Below the pieces are notes generated by a model. It had not been told where the DNA came from. It saw only the letters and a program-made list of their open reading frames with translations, and did not search any database. Position numbers and translations under genes: made by a program. A stretch of DNA of 64,000 bases, taken from NCBI GenBank assembly GCA_039969355.1, contig JBDVOA010000009.1, forward strand, positions 186,001 to 250,000. Direction: 5' to 3'. This stretch comes from JL08 sp039969355 (GTDB lineage: Bacteria > Pseudomonadota > Alphaproteobacteria > Rhodobacterales > Rhodobacteraceae). Positions 45,222 to 53,991 of the stretch are shown here, piece by piece (the first letter of the stretch is position 1; each line of letters begins with the position of its first letter).

Positions 45222-45659
45222 TTAGTCCCACTGACACCTCAGCACACCCTGCACACCCACCTTAACCGTCGACGACATCTGATCGATCGCGTAGTCGATG
45301 AGTACTTCAGGGCGGGAAAAAGTATTCTCTGCTTTCGTGAGAACTTTCGAAGTGCGCGTTTCCAAAGCATCGACCCTGGCTTGGATTGAATAAATAGTCA
45401 CTGAGTGGTCTTCCCAGGGATTTCCGCTAATTTCGTTAAGATTTTCGCGCAAGGATACCAGCTCCGCCGTCGTCGCCCTCAGCTCTTGTCGCAGTGGTTC
45501 GAGGCTGGCTGCGCTCTGGACAATTGTTGATGCAGTCGAACTGATTGCGCCGTTTAACTTCCACGCCAACCACAAACAAAGCGCCAGCAATATAAGCGAT
45601 GCGTTAAGCAATGCCAGAATGAGATTCTTGGTGGTATGTCCGAGCGTTCGATGCTGCAT
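45222..45659 (-). CDS. Hypothetical one-helix membrane protein with coiled coil (145 aa)
   Basis: One N-terminal membrane helix (LILALLNASLILLALCLWLAW) is followed by an extended helical region with heptad-like spacing (LEPLRQELRATTAELVSLRENLNEIS). No known domain. The gene is convergent with marC and has no close neighbour upstream. The open frame is long enough and the segment order coherent, but I cannot prove it is expressed. Confidence 0.6.
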   Translation of the reverse strand: MQHRTLGHTTKNLILALLNASLILLALCLWLAWKLNGAISSTASTIVQSAASLEPLRQELRATTAELVSLRENLNEISGNPWEDHSVTIYSIQARVDALETRTSKVLTKAENTFSRPEVLIDYAIDQMSSTVKVGVQGVLRCQWD

Positions 45660-45866
45660 TGTTCCGTGTCCTCAGGATGCATGGATTTCGATTACGATGC
45701 CACATCCGCAGCATTTTATTGAAAAAAGAGTTGTATCTTTTGTTCGGGGCTCTTGTGTGGAAGGCATGTGATGCGAGCAGCCATCGGTCAAATGCACTCT
45801 TCTGAATTGAACCCAGACGAATTATTCGCGGAATGTATGCGAACTAATTAGCAGCCAGCAAAACAC

Positions 45867-46538
45867 TTAATCACCAAATACATTCTCAAAACTCTTACGC
45901 AACGCTAAGTCCACATCGTCCATCGTAACCGGCAACCCCAGATCGACAAGACTTGTAACACCGTGGTCGGCAATGCCGCAGGGGACAATTCCGGTGAAGT
46001 GCGACAAATCCGGTTCCACATTGACCGAGATTCCGTGGAAACTGACCCATTTGCGTAAGCGAATGCCAATAGCGGCGATCTTTTCTTCGGCAGGCGCGCC
46101 CGTAATTGAAGTTGGCTTCCCAGGTCGGGTCACCCAAACGCCGACCCGGCCGTCGCGAATTTCGCCCTTGACGTTGAATTCGTCCAAAGCGCCAATAACC
46201 CACGCTTCCAATTGTTTGACAAAGACGCGGACGTCTCGGCCGCGATTTCCAACGTCGAGCATGACGTAAGCCACCCGCTGGCCAGGTCCGTGATAAGTGT
46301 ATTGTCCGCCGCGCTTGGTTTGGAAGACAGGAAAACGATCCCGATCGGTCAAGTCCCTGATATTCGCGCTGGTGCCCGCAGTGTACAAGGGGGGGTGTTC
46401 AAGTAACCAGACACATTCGCCTTCCTCGCCTTTGGCGATGGCCTCTGCACGAGCCTCCATCCAGTGCTCAGCTGTACGATAGTCAATCAACCCGTTTGAT
46501 ATGATCCACTCGATTGTCACGATATTGTGCCCATTCAT
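45867..46538 (-). CDS. lipB: Octanoyltransferase LipB
   Basis: A 223-residue cytoplasmic enzyme that moves octanoate from acyl-carrier protein to lipoyl domains, the first step of lipoate synthesis. RGGQYTYHGPGQRVAYVMLD, the lysine of EEKIAAIGIRLRKWVSFHG and the acyl-accepting Cys in FTGIVPCGI are all present. The frame extends to 46622, but the family begins near VEWIISNGLIDY, so the ATG at 46538 is the likely start. Confidence 0.95.
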   Translation of the reverse strand: MNGHNIVTIEWIISNGLIDYRTAEHWMEARAEAIAKGEEGECVWLLEHPPLYTAGTSANIRDLTDRDRFPVFQTKRGGQYTYHGPGQRVAYVMLDVGNRGRDVRVFVKQLEAWVIGALDEFNVKGEIRDGRVGVWVTRPGKPTSITGAPAEEKIAAIGIRLRKWVSFHGISVNVEPDLSHFTGIVPCGIADHGVTSLVDLGLPVTMDDVDLALRKSFENVFGD

Positions 46539-46768
46539 GCCGCCGGATTTTGTGGTTGTCCTAGATGAGATGACTAAGTTGCAAGGGCAAATTTGACGAG
46601 GCCCTAGAAAAAGATTCGCCACAGGCTATAGTTGGCACACATGCATAGCCACAGATGTTGGCCAGCTACTTTCGGCCATTCTGCATGATAGCGCTTTTTT
46701 TACTCCCCGAATCCGCAACAAGTGCTATATTCAGGCGCAGAAAAGGTTTTTTAGTAGGAGAAAGCACC

Positions 46769-48163
46769 GTGTTTTCCAAAAATATTCCAGTGATTCCAGC
46801 CGTTTTGCTATCAGCTTCCGTTGCCTTAGCACCAACCTCAAAAGCGTCGGCGGGAGACGCCGGAGCCTTCGTTGCAGGAGCTGCCATTGGTGGACTTGTT
46901 GGTCACCTCGCGACCAAAGAACATCAGCGCAAGAAAGCGTCATCCAGAACCTCCAGCAAGAAATACTACAAGATTCCGTCGACACAGGCGGGTCGTGAAA
47001 TTCAAACGTCGCTGAACTATTTTGGATTTGATGCCGGGCGGGTTGACGGCCAACTGGGTCGGCGCAGCGCTACGGCCGTTTCGAACTATCAAGCATATCT
47101 TGGCTACCCGGTGACGGGTCAACTCAGCACGTTTGAACATAACCTTTTGGTGTCTTCATATAACCGAGCTCAGGCTGGCGGATACGCGACAACTCAACAG
47201 GCTGCAGCATTGCCTGATGGAACACGCGGACTGCTAAAAGCGTATCGTACAGAAATGGCGGGTGGTGTTGCTGCGCCAGCACCACAGATGGCAGCTGTGC
47301 CTCAGCCGCAAGGAGGCGTAACTCAATTTGCCACTGCCCCAGCTCCTGCACTCGCACCAGTTCCTGCCGTAGCGGCGGCCCCTGCGACTGCGGCGGTGCC
47401 AAACTTTACACCTGCGACGACACCTGCGTCGACAGAAGGAACGGCTCAGGCCGCGCCGGCTTTACCAAGTTTTATGGGCGATGCCTCGCGCCAGGAATCT
47501 TTGGCTGCCCATTGCAACAAAATTGCGCTTTTGACCAACAGCAATGGTGGCTTTACAACAGAAGCGCAATTGACTGACGCCAACTTTGCACTGAATGAGC
47601 AGTTTTGCCTTGCACGGACCTATGCAATCGAAACAAGCGAAGTCATGGTGTCGAATGTATCCGGTTTCACGCCACAGCAGATCACTCAACAATGCGAGGG
47701 CCTTGGCCCGGTACTAAAAACGCAGATTGCCTCGCTTTCAACGTCGCCTGAGCCTGACGTCGCACGCGATGTCGCGTCATTTATCGCCGGCACTGGAATG
47801 TCGCGTGATCAATTGATGGGCACAGCCAAGATTTGTCTTGGAGTCGGATATCGGACCGACAATCTGGAAGTGGCACTGGCATCGTCGCTCGCGTTGTTCG
47901 CCATGGGAGAAGAGGTTTATGGCGAGCTGATAGGCCATCACTTGGCGCAGGGTTTTGGCGTTTCGCAAAATGTCGATCTGGCGCAAGGATGGTTCAACAA
48001 GAGTTATGAAGCACATCAGACGGGTAAGACTGCGGCATTTGCTCCGGGACAGACGGGGCGCAGTAGTCTTGTACAGGCAGCGTCCTTGCAAAACAGTGGA
48101 CAGGATGCTTCATCGTTGGCGCAACCCACCGCAGCGTTGCCTACGTTCCAACTAAGCGACTAG
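46769..48163 (+). CDS. Exported peptidoglycan-binding-domain protein with Ala/Pro-rich linker
   Basis: A 464-residue protein with a signal peptide (VFSKNIPVIPAVLLSASVALA, cut near SKASA), a glycine-rich hydrophobic segment (GAFVAGAAIGGLVGHLA), a peptidoglycan_binding_1 repeat (about 80-135: EIQTSLNYFGFDAGRVDGQLGRRSATAV, in pieces), an Ala/Pro/Thr linker of about 70 residues and a helical C-terminal domain with several cysteines. The start is a GTG with AGGAG eight bases before it, which fits better than the upstream frame. A strong terminator follows. It probably binds the cell wall; the C-terminal domain is not recognised. Confidence 0.85.
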   Translation: MFSKNIPVIPAVLLSASVALAPTSKASAGDAGAFVAGAAIGGLVGHLATKEHQRKKASSRTSSKKYYKIPSTQAGREIQTSLNYFGFDAGRVDGQLGRRSATAVSNYQAYLGYPVTGQLSTFEHNLLVSSYNRAQAGGYATTQQAAALPDGTRGLLKAYRTEMAGGVAAPAPQMAAVPQPQGGVTQFATAPAPALAPVPAVAAAPATAAVPNFTPATTPASTEGTAQAAPALPSFMGDASRQESLAAHCNKIALLTNSNGGFTTEAQLTDANFALNEQFCLARTYAIETSEVMVSNVSGFTPQQITQQCEGLGPVLKTQIASLSTSPEPDVARDVASFIAGTGMSRDQLMGTAKICLGVGYRTDNLEVALASSLALFAMGEEVYGELIGHHLAQGFGVSQNVDLAQGWFNKSYEAHQTGKTAAFAPGQTGRSSLVQAASLQNSGQDASSLAQPTAALPTFQLSD

Positions 48164-48186
48164 GTTTTTGGCTGGATAAAAAAGTG

Positions 48187-48228
48187 ATGCCTCTAGTACT
48201 TAAAAGAGTACTGGAGGCATGATTTTTT
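48187..48228 (+). terminator. Rho-independent terminator after the peptidoglycan-binding gene
   Basis: Arms ATGCCTCTAGTACT and AGTACTGGAGGCAT pair over 14 positions with one mismatch, loop TAAAAG, followed by a six-T run. It ends about 60 bases before tRNA-Leu. Confidence 0.95.
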
Positions 48229-48288
48229 AGAATTCTCTTCACAACAGAGAATTTGAACGGTAAACGGCCTCTACCAAGCCTTGACAGT

Positions 48289-48374
48289 GCGGTCGTGGCG
48301 GAATGGTAGACGCGCAGCGTTGAGGTCGCTGTGGGGTAACACCCGTGGAAGTTCGAGTCTTCTCGACCGCACCA
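48289..48374 (+). tRNA. tRNA-Leu (anticodon GAG)
   Basis: An 86-base class II tRNA. The acceptor stem pairs GCGGTCG with CGACCGC, the discriminator is A and CCA is encoded. The anticodon stem is CAGCG/CGCTG with loop TTGAGGT, giving GAG (Leu, codons CUC/CUU). The long variable arm (TGGGGTAACACCCGT region) and the GTTCGAGTC T-loop are present. Confidence 0.96.
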
Positions 48375-48927
48375 ATATTTTTATAAAATATAAATTGTTT
48401 CATATAGTTAATCAGAAACTCATAAATGCGGACCACCTTTTGGACCACCGCATCTTCCTTGCTTGGGCCTCTCGGTCTGATCGTTTTGCAAGCAATGGTT
48501 TGCACCCCAAAAAAAATTGTTGCGGCCAAAGCTAGTTTTGGCGTCGAACCAATAGTCTTTCCATTTGATTGCGATGAAAATGATGAACTCGGAGAACTTA
48601 GGCGGTGTCCACTGATATTCCGAACGCGTCCGCGATGGCTTGGCCGGAATAGTTCTGCATCAACATTGGGTGAAGCAGTTGCCTGACAACATCCCATTGT
48701 TGTTCAGAGCGTAGGAGGTCATGACGCCCCCAAATGGATGAGCCACCTCAGCGCTGAAGTGGTTCGACGCGTGCCTGCAAGAAGACTGACTCGCAAAAGC
48801 CATAGACGACGAGCCGGCAAGACTGGCACCATTGGCGGTTTCCCTGCACGCTCTAGCAGCTTGACCTGTTTGCAGAGCTATGTGACTTTCGTGATTGCCA
48901 ATCATCGCAAAAGACAGATTCCACATC
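48375..48927. other. Gene-poor stretch after tRNA-Leu with a decayed HTH fragment
   Basis: About 550 bases without an intact gene, AT-rich in its first 60 bases. Direct repeats of GGACCACC occur twice near 48429-48446, and a broken minus-strand helix-turn-helix-like relic lies at 48598-48746. A long minus-strand open frame across the tRNA is an artifact. The layout fits a scar of an element that entered at the tRNA. Confidence 0.5.
48598..48746 (-). pseudogene. Possible relic of a DNA-binding (HTH) protein gene
   Basis: On the minus strand one frame reads LLRSEQQWDVVRQLLHPML then NYSGQAIADAFGISVDTA before a stop; the second part looks like a helix-turn-helix. A stop closes the frame upstream after about 50 codons and there is no start with a ribosome binding site. 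It is too short to identify. Confidence 0.35.
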
Positions 48928-49410
48928 ATGCCCTATGACTGGATCAAGACGGAATCAAAGTCTGTCAAAGAGTTGCATTTGTGGCCACATCAATCGCTTG
49001 CACCTAAGGGTTTCGCGATTTTCATCGGGGCCACATCCATCATGCTGATGTTCCCGCTATTTCCTCTAATCGGATCCATCGCTCTTTGGGGCATTTTGCC
49101 CTTTCTGGTATTTGCGGTCGCGGGCGTCTGGTTCGCGCTTAATCGCAGCCAGCGTAACGCCCAAATCCTCGAGGTATTGACGCTGTCACCTGACAAGGCG
49201 CGGCTCATCAGGCACAACCCCCGCGGGCCCGATCAGAATTGGCAGTGCAACATTTATTGGGCCGAGGCACAGATGCACGACGCCAGCGGGCCTGTGCCCC
49301 ACTACGTCACGCTTAAGGGAGAAGGGCGCGAGGTTGAAATCGGCGCGTTCCTATCCGAGGACGAGCGATTAGCGCTCTTTGACGAGTTGGTACGGGCCCT
49401 GCGCCGTTAG
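48928..49410 (+). CDS. DUF2244 family membrane protein
   Basis: A 160-residue protein with two closely spaced membrane segments (FAIFIGATSIMLMFPLFPLIG and ILPFLVFAVAGVWFALN) and a soluble C-terminal half with NWQCNIYWAEAQM and YVTLKGEGREVEIGAFLSEDER, the DUF2244 block. In alphaproteobacteria this gene is often near ctaD or other respiratory genes and may help in oxidase function, but that is not shown. The start at 48928 (MPYDW) matches the family start. Confidence 0.88.
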   Translation: MPYDWIKTESKSVKELHLWPHQSLAPKGFAIFIGATSIMLMFPLFPLIGSIALWGILPFLVFAVAGVWFALNRSQRNAQILEVLTLSPDKARLIRHNPRGPDQNWQCNIYWAEAQMHDASGPVPHYVTLKGEGREVEIGAFLSEDERLALFDELVRALRR

Positions 49411-49424
49411 AGGCGCAATCACAA

Positions 49425-49895
49425 TCAACCGCAAAGCCGCTCCTTGACCATCGGTCCGGCGCTGCCGAAGTCCATCCGCCCGCTGTACTTCGATTTCAGA
49501 ACAGCCATCACTTTGCCCATGTCACGAATTGATTCTGCGCCAACTTCTTCAACGGCTGCGCCGACGGCCTTGGCAGTTTCATCCGGGTCCATTTGTTGTG
49601 GAAGAAACTCCTCTATGATGGCGCCTTCCGATCTTTCCCGTTCGGCCAGATCCAACCTCCCGCCTTCTTCATACGCGCGCGCGCTTTCCACGCGCTGTTT
49701 TGCCATTTTTACAAGTATTCCCAGAACGTCGGCGTCGGATACGCCTGCATCGCTGCCGTCTCCTCCGGCACCGCGCAGGGCGATTTCTTTATCCTTTATG
49801 GCCGCGTTAATCAGCCGCAATGTCGACAAGCGTGTCGCTGCTTTGTCTTTCATCGCCTGCTTCAATGCGTCAGAAATGCCAGATCGCATACCCAT
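49425..49895 (-). CDS. GatB/YqeY domain protein
   Basis: A 156-residue soluble protein. RSGISDALKQAMKDKAATRL, TLRLINAAIKDKEIALRG and the C-terminal MGKVMAVLKSKYSGRMDFG with VKERL match the YqeY family, which resembles the tail domain of the GatB amidotransferase subunit and binds tRNA or RNA. The start was chosen at 49895, with GGGA 8 bases upstream; 49913 and 49889 are alternatives. It faces away from carA and shares the intergenic region. Confidence 0.92.
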   Translation of the reverse strand: MGMRSGISDALKQAMKDKAATRLSTLRLINAAIKDKEIALRGAGGDGSDAGVSDADVLGILVKMAKQRVESARAYEEGGRLDLAERERSEGAIIEEFLPQQMDPDETAKAVGAAVEEVGAESIRDMGKVMAVLKSKYSGRMDFGSAGPMVKERLCG

Positions 49896-50084
49896 ATCGT
49901 GTCCCATCCCCATGGTCGCATGAGGCTTGGACACTAGCGAATAGAGGGAAAATGAGCAACTGCCGGCTGATCTGTCTAACATATTGATTTTATTGAAAAG
50001 GGAAATATTCCCCGGCCTTGACGCTAGGTACGCGCTGATCTATTTTCACCCAAATTTCTCAAGTCAAACAAGAAGAGTCGCACC

Positions 50085-51248
50085 ATGGCCAAGATGCCTC
50101 AAGGGACCCCAACCGCCTGCCTCGCATTGGCCGATGGTACGTTGTTTTACGGAATAGGGTTTGGGGCTACGGGCACCACAACCGCCGAGTTGTGCTTTAA
50201 CACGGCCATGACCGGATATCAGGAAATCATGACTGATCCATCTTACGCAGGTCAGGTTGTGACGTTTACTTTCCCTCACATCGGTAATGTCGGTGTCAAT
50301 CCCGACGACGATGAAACTGCGGACCCGGTCGCCGCCGGCATGGTGGTGAAATGGCATCCAACCTCCCCTAGCAACTGGCGCACGACACAGGGGTTGTCTG
50401 AATGGCTTGCCTCGCGTGGACGGATCGCAATTGGCGGTGTCGACACGCGGCGGCTGACGCGTGCAATTCGGCAGCAGGGGGCGCCGCACGTCGCGCTACA
50501 GTACAACCCGGACGGCGTTTTTGATACAGATGCCCTAGTCGCATCTGCGCGACGTTTTGTCGGGCTAGAGGGTCTGGATCTAGCCAAGGACGTCACTTGC
50601 GCACAATCCTATCGCTGGGATGAAATGCGATGGGCATGGCCAGATGGATACACCCGGCAGAATGCCGCAAGGCACAAGGTTGTTGCGATTGATTACGGTG
50701 CAAAACGCAACATCTTGCGATGCTTAGCGAGCGCGGGTTGTGATGTTACTGTGCTTCCGGCTACAGCCACTGCTGCAGACGTTCGGGCCCATGAGCCCGA
50801 CGGCCTTTTCCTGTCCAACGGACCGGGAGACCCAGCCGCCACCGGCGTCTATGCCGTACCGATGATCCGCGATGTTATGCAGCACTCAGATATTCCGATT
50901 TTTGGAATCTGTCTTGGACATCAGATGCTGGCACTCGCATTGGGTGCTAAGACAATAAAGATGAATCACGGCCACCACGGCGCCAACCACCCTGTCAAGG
51001 ACCTCCACACAGGCAAAGTCGAGATCACGTCCATGAATCATGGTTTTGCGGTAGATACCCAAACCCTGCCGGACGGCGTGTTGGAAACTCATAAGTCGCT
51101 TTTTGACGGATCAAACTGCGGTATCCGAGTGTCGGGCCGACCAATTTATTCAGTACAGTATCATCCCGAGGCAAGCCCTGGCCCACAAGACAGCTTCTAT
51201 CTTTTTGAGCGTTTCGCCGCTGCAATGGACGCCCGGCATGCCGCTTAA
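50085..51248 (+). CDS. carA: Carbamoyl-phosphate synthase small subunit
   Basis: A 387-residue glutaminase subunit that supplies ammonia to CarB for carbamoyl phosphate, used in arginine and pyrimidine synthesis. The N-terminal half has CFNTAMTGYQEIMTDPSY-like CarA motifs; the class I glutamine amidotransferase half has the catalytic Cys in FGICLGHQML and the His-Glu pair in QYHPEASPGP. carB is not in the window, which is common in Rhodobacterales. A AAGAAGAG leader precedes the ATG. Confidence 0.97.
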   Translation: MAKMPQGTPTACLALADGTLFYGIGFGATGTTTAELCFNTAMTGYQEIMTDPSYAGQVVTFTFPHIGNVGVNPDDDETADPVAAGMVVKWHPTSPSNWRTTQGLSEWLASRGRIAIGGVDTRRLTRAIRQQGAPHVALQYNPDGVFDTDALVASARRFVGLEGLDLAKDVTCAQSYRWDEMRWAWPDGYTRQNAARHKVVAIDYGAKRNILRCLASAGCDVTVLPATATAADVRAHEPDGLFLSNGPGDPAATGVYAVPMIRDVMQHSDIPIFGICLGHQMLALALGAKTIKMNHGHHGANHPVKDLHTGKVEITSMNHGFAVDTQTLPDGVLETHKSLFDGSNCGIRVSGRPIYSVQYHPEASPGPQDSFYLFERFAAAMDARHAA

Positions 51249-51270
51249 TCAATTGCGGTAGAACCCCGTG

Positions 51271-51296
51271 TTAACAACACGTTAAGACATTCTTAA
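51271..51296. promoter_or_regulatory. Two overlapping CtrA boxes (TTAA-N7-TTAA)
   Basis: TTAA tetramers at 51271-51274, 51282-51285 and 51293-51296 are each separated by exactly seven bases, giving two full CtrA-type sites that share the middle half. They lie 49-74 bases before the glycosyltransferase start. CtrA is the global response regulator of motility, c-di-GMP and gene-transfer-agent genes in Rhodobacterales. Confidence 0.8.
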
Positions 51297-51344
51297 CCCT
51301 CTTTTAGGCAATGTCATTTTGCGCATTTCGCAAGGTGAAGACTA

Positions 51345-53273
51345 ATGAGTGACCCACGATTGAGGTTGAACAAACCGCGCCTCGTGCCCGGCTTGGTTGA
51401 GCGGACCGCGCGACTTCCTCTCGGGCGCCATCTGGTCAACGCCGGGGTGATCTCTGCCTCAGACCTGATCAACGCCCTGAACCAGCAACGTCATATCGAG
51501 GCACCGCTTGGCGAGATACTGATTGCGGAAAACCTAGTCGATTCCGAGACCGTCCTAGATGCGTTGGCTCTGCAATACGAAGCTGAGCGCGTTGATCTGC
51601 TGATTGATCCACCAGATGACCGTCTCTCGGTACTGTTGCCGCCGGAAATTTGCGTTCGTCACCAGATCGTACCGTGGATGCAACTGGGCGATGTGATGTT
51701 GATTGCAACATCACGGCCCGATCAGCTCGAGCACATACGTCCACATTTGCCGGATTTGGTTGGAGCCGTCTTGCCGGTGATCACATCAGAAAAGAGTATC
51801 CTGACCTACTTGGCAAAAAACGCTGGCCAAGAATTGGCAGCACGCGCTGAAAACAGGGTCAAGCCCAGCCAGAGTTGCCGAAGCTGGGGTGGAAAATCGG
51901 TCGCCCGCAGTTCCTATTTGTTGGGGATTGCACTGATTTTGGCCGGTGCGCTGATCTCGTCCCCAATTTGGACATTTTCAATTCTGGTGTTGATTGCAGC
52001 CGCCACGCTCTTGATTTCAACCGGCATGAAGTCAATGGCCTTTGCCGCACAGATCGCGACCAGAGATAACAACGACCGGCCGCTAACCACCAATGGTTCC
52101 GCTTCGCTGCGCCTGCCTCGCATGTCAATAATGGTGCCCCTGTTGCACGAAAAAGAGATCGCGCAGGCTTTGATCGCCCGTTTGTCTCGCCTCACCTACC
52201 CCAAAGCCTTGCTGGACGTCGTATTGGTGCTCGAAGAACGGGACGAAGTGACAAAAGAAACGCTGACGCGCACCAAACTGCCTCCGTGGATGAAGGTGAT
52301 CGAAGTGCCATATGTCGATGGATTGACGACAAAACCGCGCGCTTTGAACTATGCGCTGGATTTTTGCCGCGGCACGATAGTTGGTGTTTGGGATGCTGAG
52401 GATACGCCTGAACCGGGCCAACTTGAAACCGTAGCGCATCACTTTCACGAAGCACCGCCCAAGGTTGCCTGTCTACAGGGTATTCTGGATTACTATAACC
52501 CGCGCGCCAACTGGCTTTCGCGCTGCTTTACAATTGAATATGCCACCTGGTGGCGGATCATAATGCCCGGCCTTTCGCGTCTTGGTTTTGTGATTCCTCT
52601 TGGGGGAACAACTCTGTTCTTCCGACGAGATGCTTTAGAAGAAGTTCAGGGCTGGGACGCCCATAACGTGACCGAAGACGCCGACCTTGGTTTTCGCCTG
52701 GCACGCTACGGATTCCGAACCGAACTCATCCCTACAGTAACTCACGAAGAAGCGACCTGTCGTCCATGGGCCTGGATACGTCAACGCTCGCGCTGGCTCA
52801 AAGGATTTATGGTGACCTACCTGGTGCATATGCGTCATCCGCGGCAACTGATGGCCGACCTTGGCGCAAGGAAGTTTTGGGGGTTTCAGGTATTCTTTCT
52901 TGCTGCAATTTCACAATTCATTCTAGCGCCGTTGCTTTGGTCGTTCTGGCTGGTCTTCTTGGGTTTTTCTCACCCTCTCAACATAGTCGTAGGAAATGTT
53001 TTTGTCCTGGGCCTTTCTGTAGCCTTTGTACTATGTGAAATTGTCACGATCGGCATTGGCCTAGTCGCTGTTTCAGGCAAAAACCACCGCCATTTGATGG
53101 CGTGGGTCCCTACTCTGTTGCTATATTTTCCACTTGGAACCGTAGCCAGCTACAAAGCCATTTACGAACTGGCCGTAATGCCGTTTTTTTGGGACAAGAC
53201 ACAACACGGTCATTCTCTGAACCAGCGGCACGATGTTATGCGGGCTTTGCGCGTCCCATCGCGTCCTGCTTGA
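51345..53273 (+). CDS. MshEN-domain GT2 glycosyltransferase, probable c-di-GMP-regulated polysaccharide synthase
   Basis: A 642-residue inner-membrane enzyme. Residues 23-48 and 53-78 are two tandem copies of the MshEN motif (each L-x-L-G...G-x-I/L...ALxxQ), a c-di-GMP-binding signature known from MshE-type ATPases. Two membrane helices follow (about 190-235), then a GT2 domain with DAED (350-353), TED (443-445) and Q480-x-x-R-W484, then C-terminal membrane helices. This is the toolkit of processive synthases such as NfrB, but with the sensor at the N-terminus. Tandem CtrA boxes lie upstream. No porin or export partner is adjacent. The sugar is unknown. Confidence 0.9.
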   Translation: MSDPRLRLNKPRLVPGLVERTARLPLGRHLVNAGVISASDLINALNQQRHIEAPLGEILIAENLVDSETVLDALALQYEAERVDLLIDPPDDRLSVLLPPEICVRHQIVPWMQLGDVMLIATSRPDQLEHIRPHLPDLVGAVLPVITSEKSILTYLAKNAGQELAARAENRVKPSQSCRSWGGKSVARSSYLLGIALILAGALISSPIWTFSILVLIAAATLLISTGMKSMAFAAQIATRDNNDRPLTTNGSASLRLPRMSIMVPLLHEKEIAQALIARLSRLTYPKALLDVVLVLEERDEVTKETLTRTKLPPWMKVIEVPYVDGLTTKPRALNYALDFCRGTIVGVWDAEDTPEPGQLETVAHHFHEAPPKVACLQGILDYYNPRANWLSRCFTIEYATWWRIIMPGLSRLGFVIPLGGTTLFFRRDALEEVQGWDAHNVTEDADLGFRLARYGFRTELIPTVTHEEATCRPWAWIRQRSRWLKGFMVTYLVHMRHPRQLMADLGARKFWGFQVFFLAAISQFILAPLLWSFWLVFLGFSHPLNIVVGNVFVLGLSVAFVLCEIVTIGIGLVAVSGKNHRHLMAWVPTLLLYFPLGTVASYKAIYELAVMPFFWDKTQHGHSLNQRHDVMRALRVPSRPA

Positions 53274-53889
53274 GACGCGTTACAAACGCTACCGAAATGT
53301 GTTCTTTTAGCGCTTCATAGGCCGCATCCTCATCGCGCGCAGCAATAGCGTTTACTATCGCGTCGTGTTCACCGAGCGCGATCTCGCCACGTCCCTCGGC
53401 CGCCAGTGAGGTCGTTGCCATCAGCGCCATCGAACGATGAACGAGATCAAGCTGCTGCACCAGATAACGGTTGTGTGACGCCAGATGGATTTGCGTGTGG
53501 AAGCGGCGGTTTGCACGGGCCAGCGCTGCAGGTTTGTCGACAAGCGCCACGTCGTCTTCAACCATGCCACGCAAAACTTGCACCTCTTCTGCAGTTGCAT
53601 GTCGCGCCGCCAGTCGGGCAGCAAGGCCTTCCAGTTCACGTCGCACGACATAGAGCTCTGCCATCTGATTGTGATCCAGCGAAGCCACGATCAGGCTACG
53701 TCCATCGCGAGCCAATAGCGATTGGGTTTCAAGCCGCTGCAACGCCTCACGAATGGGAGTGCGCGAAACACCAAAGCGGTCGGCCAAATCGCTTTCCACT
53801 AATCTGTCGCCGGGCTTAAACATTCCAACGTCTATTGCTTCCAGTATCAGGCTATATGCATCTTGATTGGCGGCCTTGGGTTGTTCCAT
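53236..53889 (-). CDS. GntR-family regulator (FCD/FadR-type)
   Basis: A 217-residue regulator with an N-terminal winged helix (PGDRLVESDLADRFGVSRTPIREALQRLE, in pieces) and a C-terminal helical FCD ligand domain (RRFHTQIHLASHNRYL with the His/Asn metal ligands and GEHDAIVNAIAARDEDAA). FCD regulators bind organic acids. The ATG at 53889 is the family-like start. Its 3' end overlaps the glycosyltransferase end by 38 bases, convergently, so transcription of one can interfere with the other. Target genes are not evident nearby. Confidence 0.9.
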   Translation of the reverse strand: MEQPKAANQDAYSLILEAIDVGMFKPGDRLVESDLADRFGVSRTPIREALQRLETQSLLARDGRSLIVASLDHNQMAELYVVRRELEGLAARLAARHATAEEVQVLRGMVEDDVALVDKPAALARANRRFHTQIHLASHNRYLVQQLDLVHRSMALMATTSLAAEGRGEIALGEHDAIVNAIAARDEDAAYEALKEHISVAFVTRLKQDAMGRAKPA

Positions 53890-53991
53890 GATTTTATGGT
53901 TTCCTTGCTTTCGCGCAACTCTAGCCGGGGGTCGAACCCACAACAAGCCTAAGCCCTTGCCCTGAAGGAGGCCGGTGCTAGGTTTTGATAC

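Noticed and set aside
45077..45265. A 62-codon open frame after marC
   Set aside because: Short, no ribosome binding site, overlaps the end of the 145-aa gene on the other strand.
48239..48697. A 152-codon open frame on the minus strand over tRNA-Leu
   Set aside because: It is the well-known false protein made by reading a tRNA-Leu backwards (the KTRTSTGVTPQRPQRCAS-like stretch); the tRNA is clear and no ribosome binding site is present.
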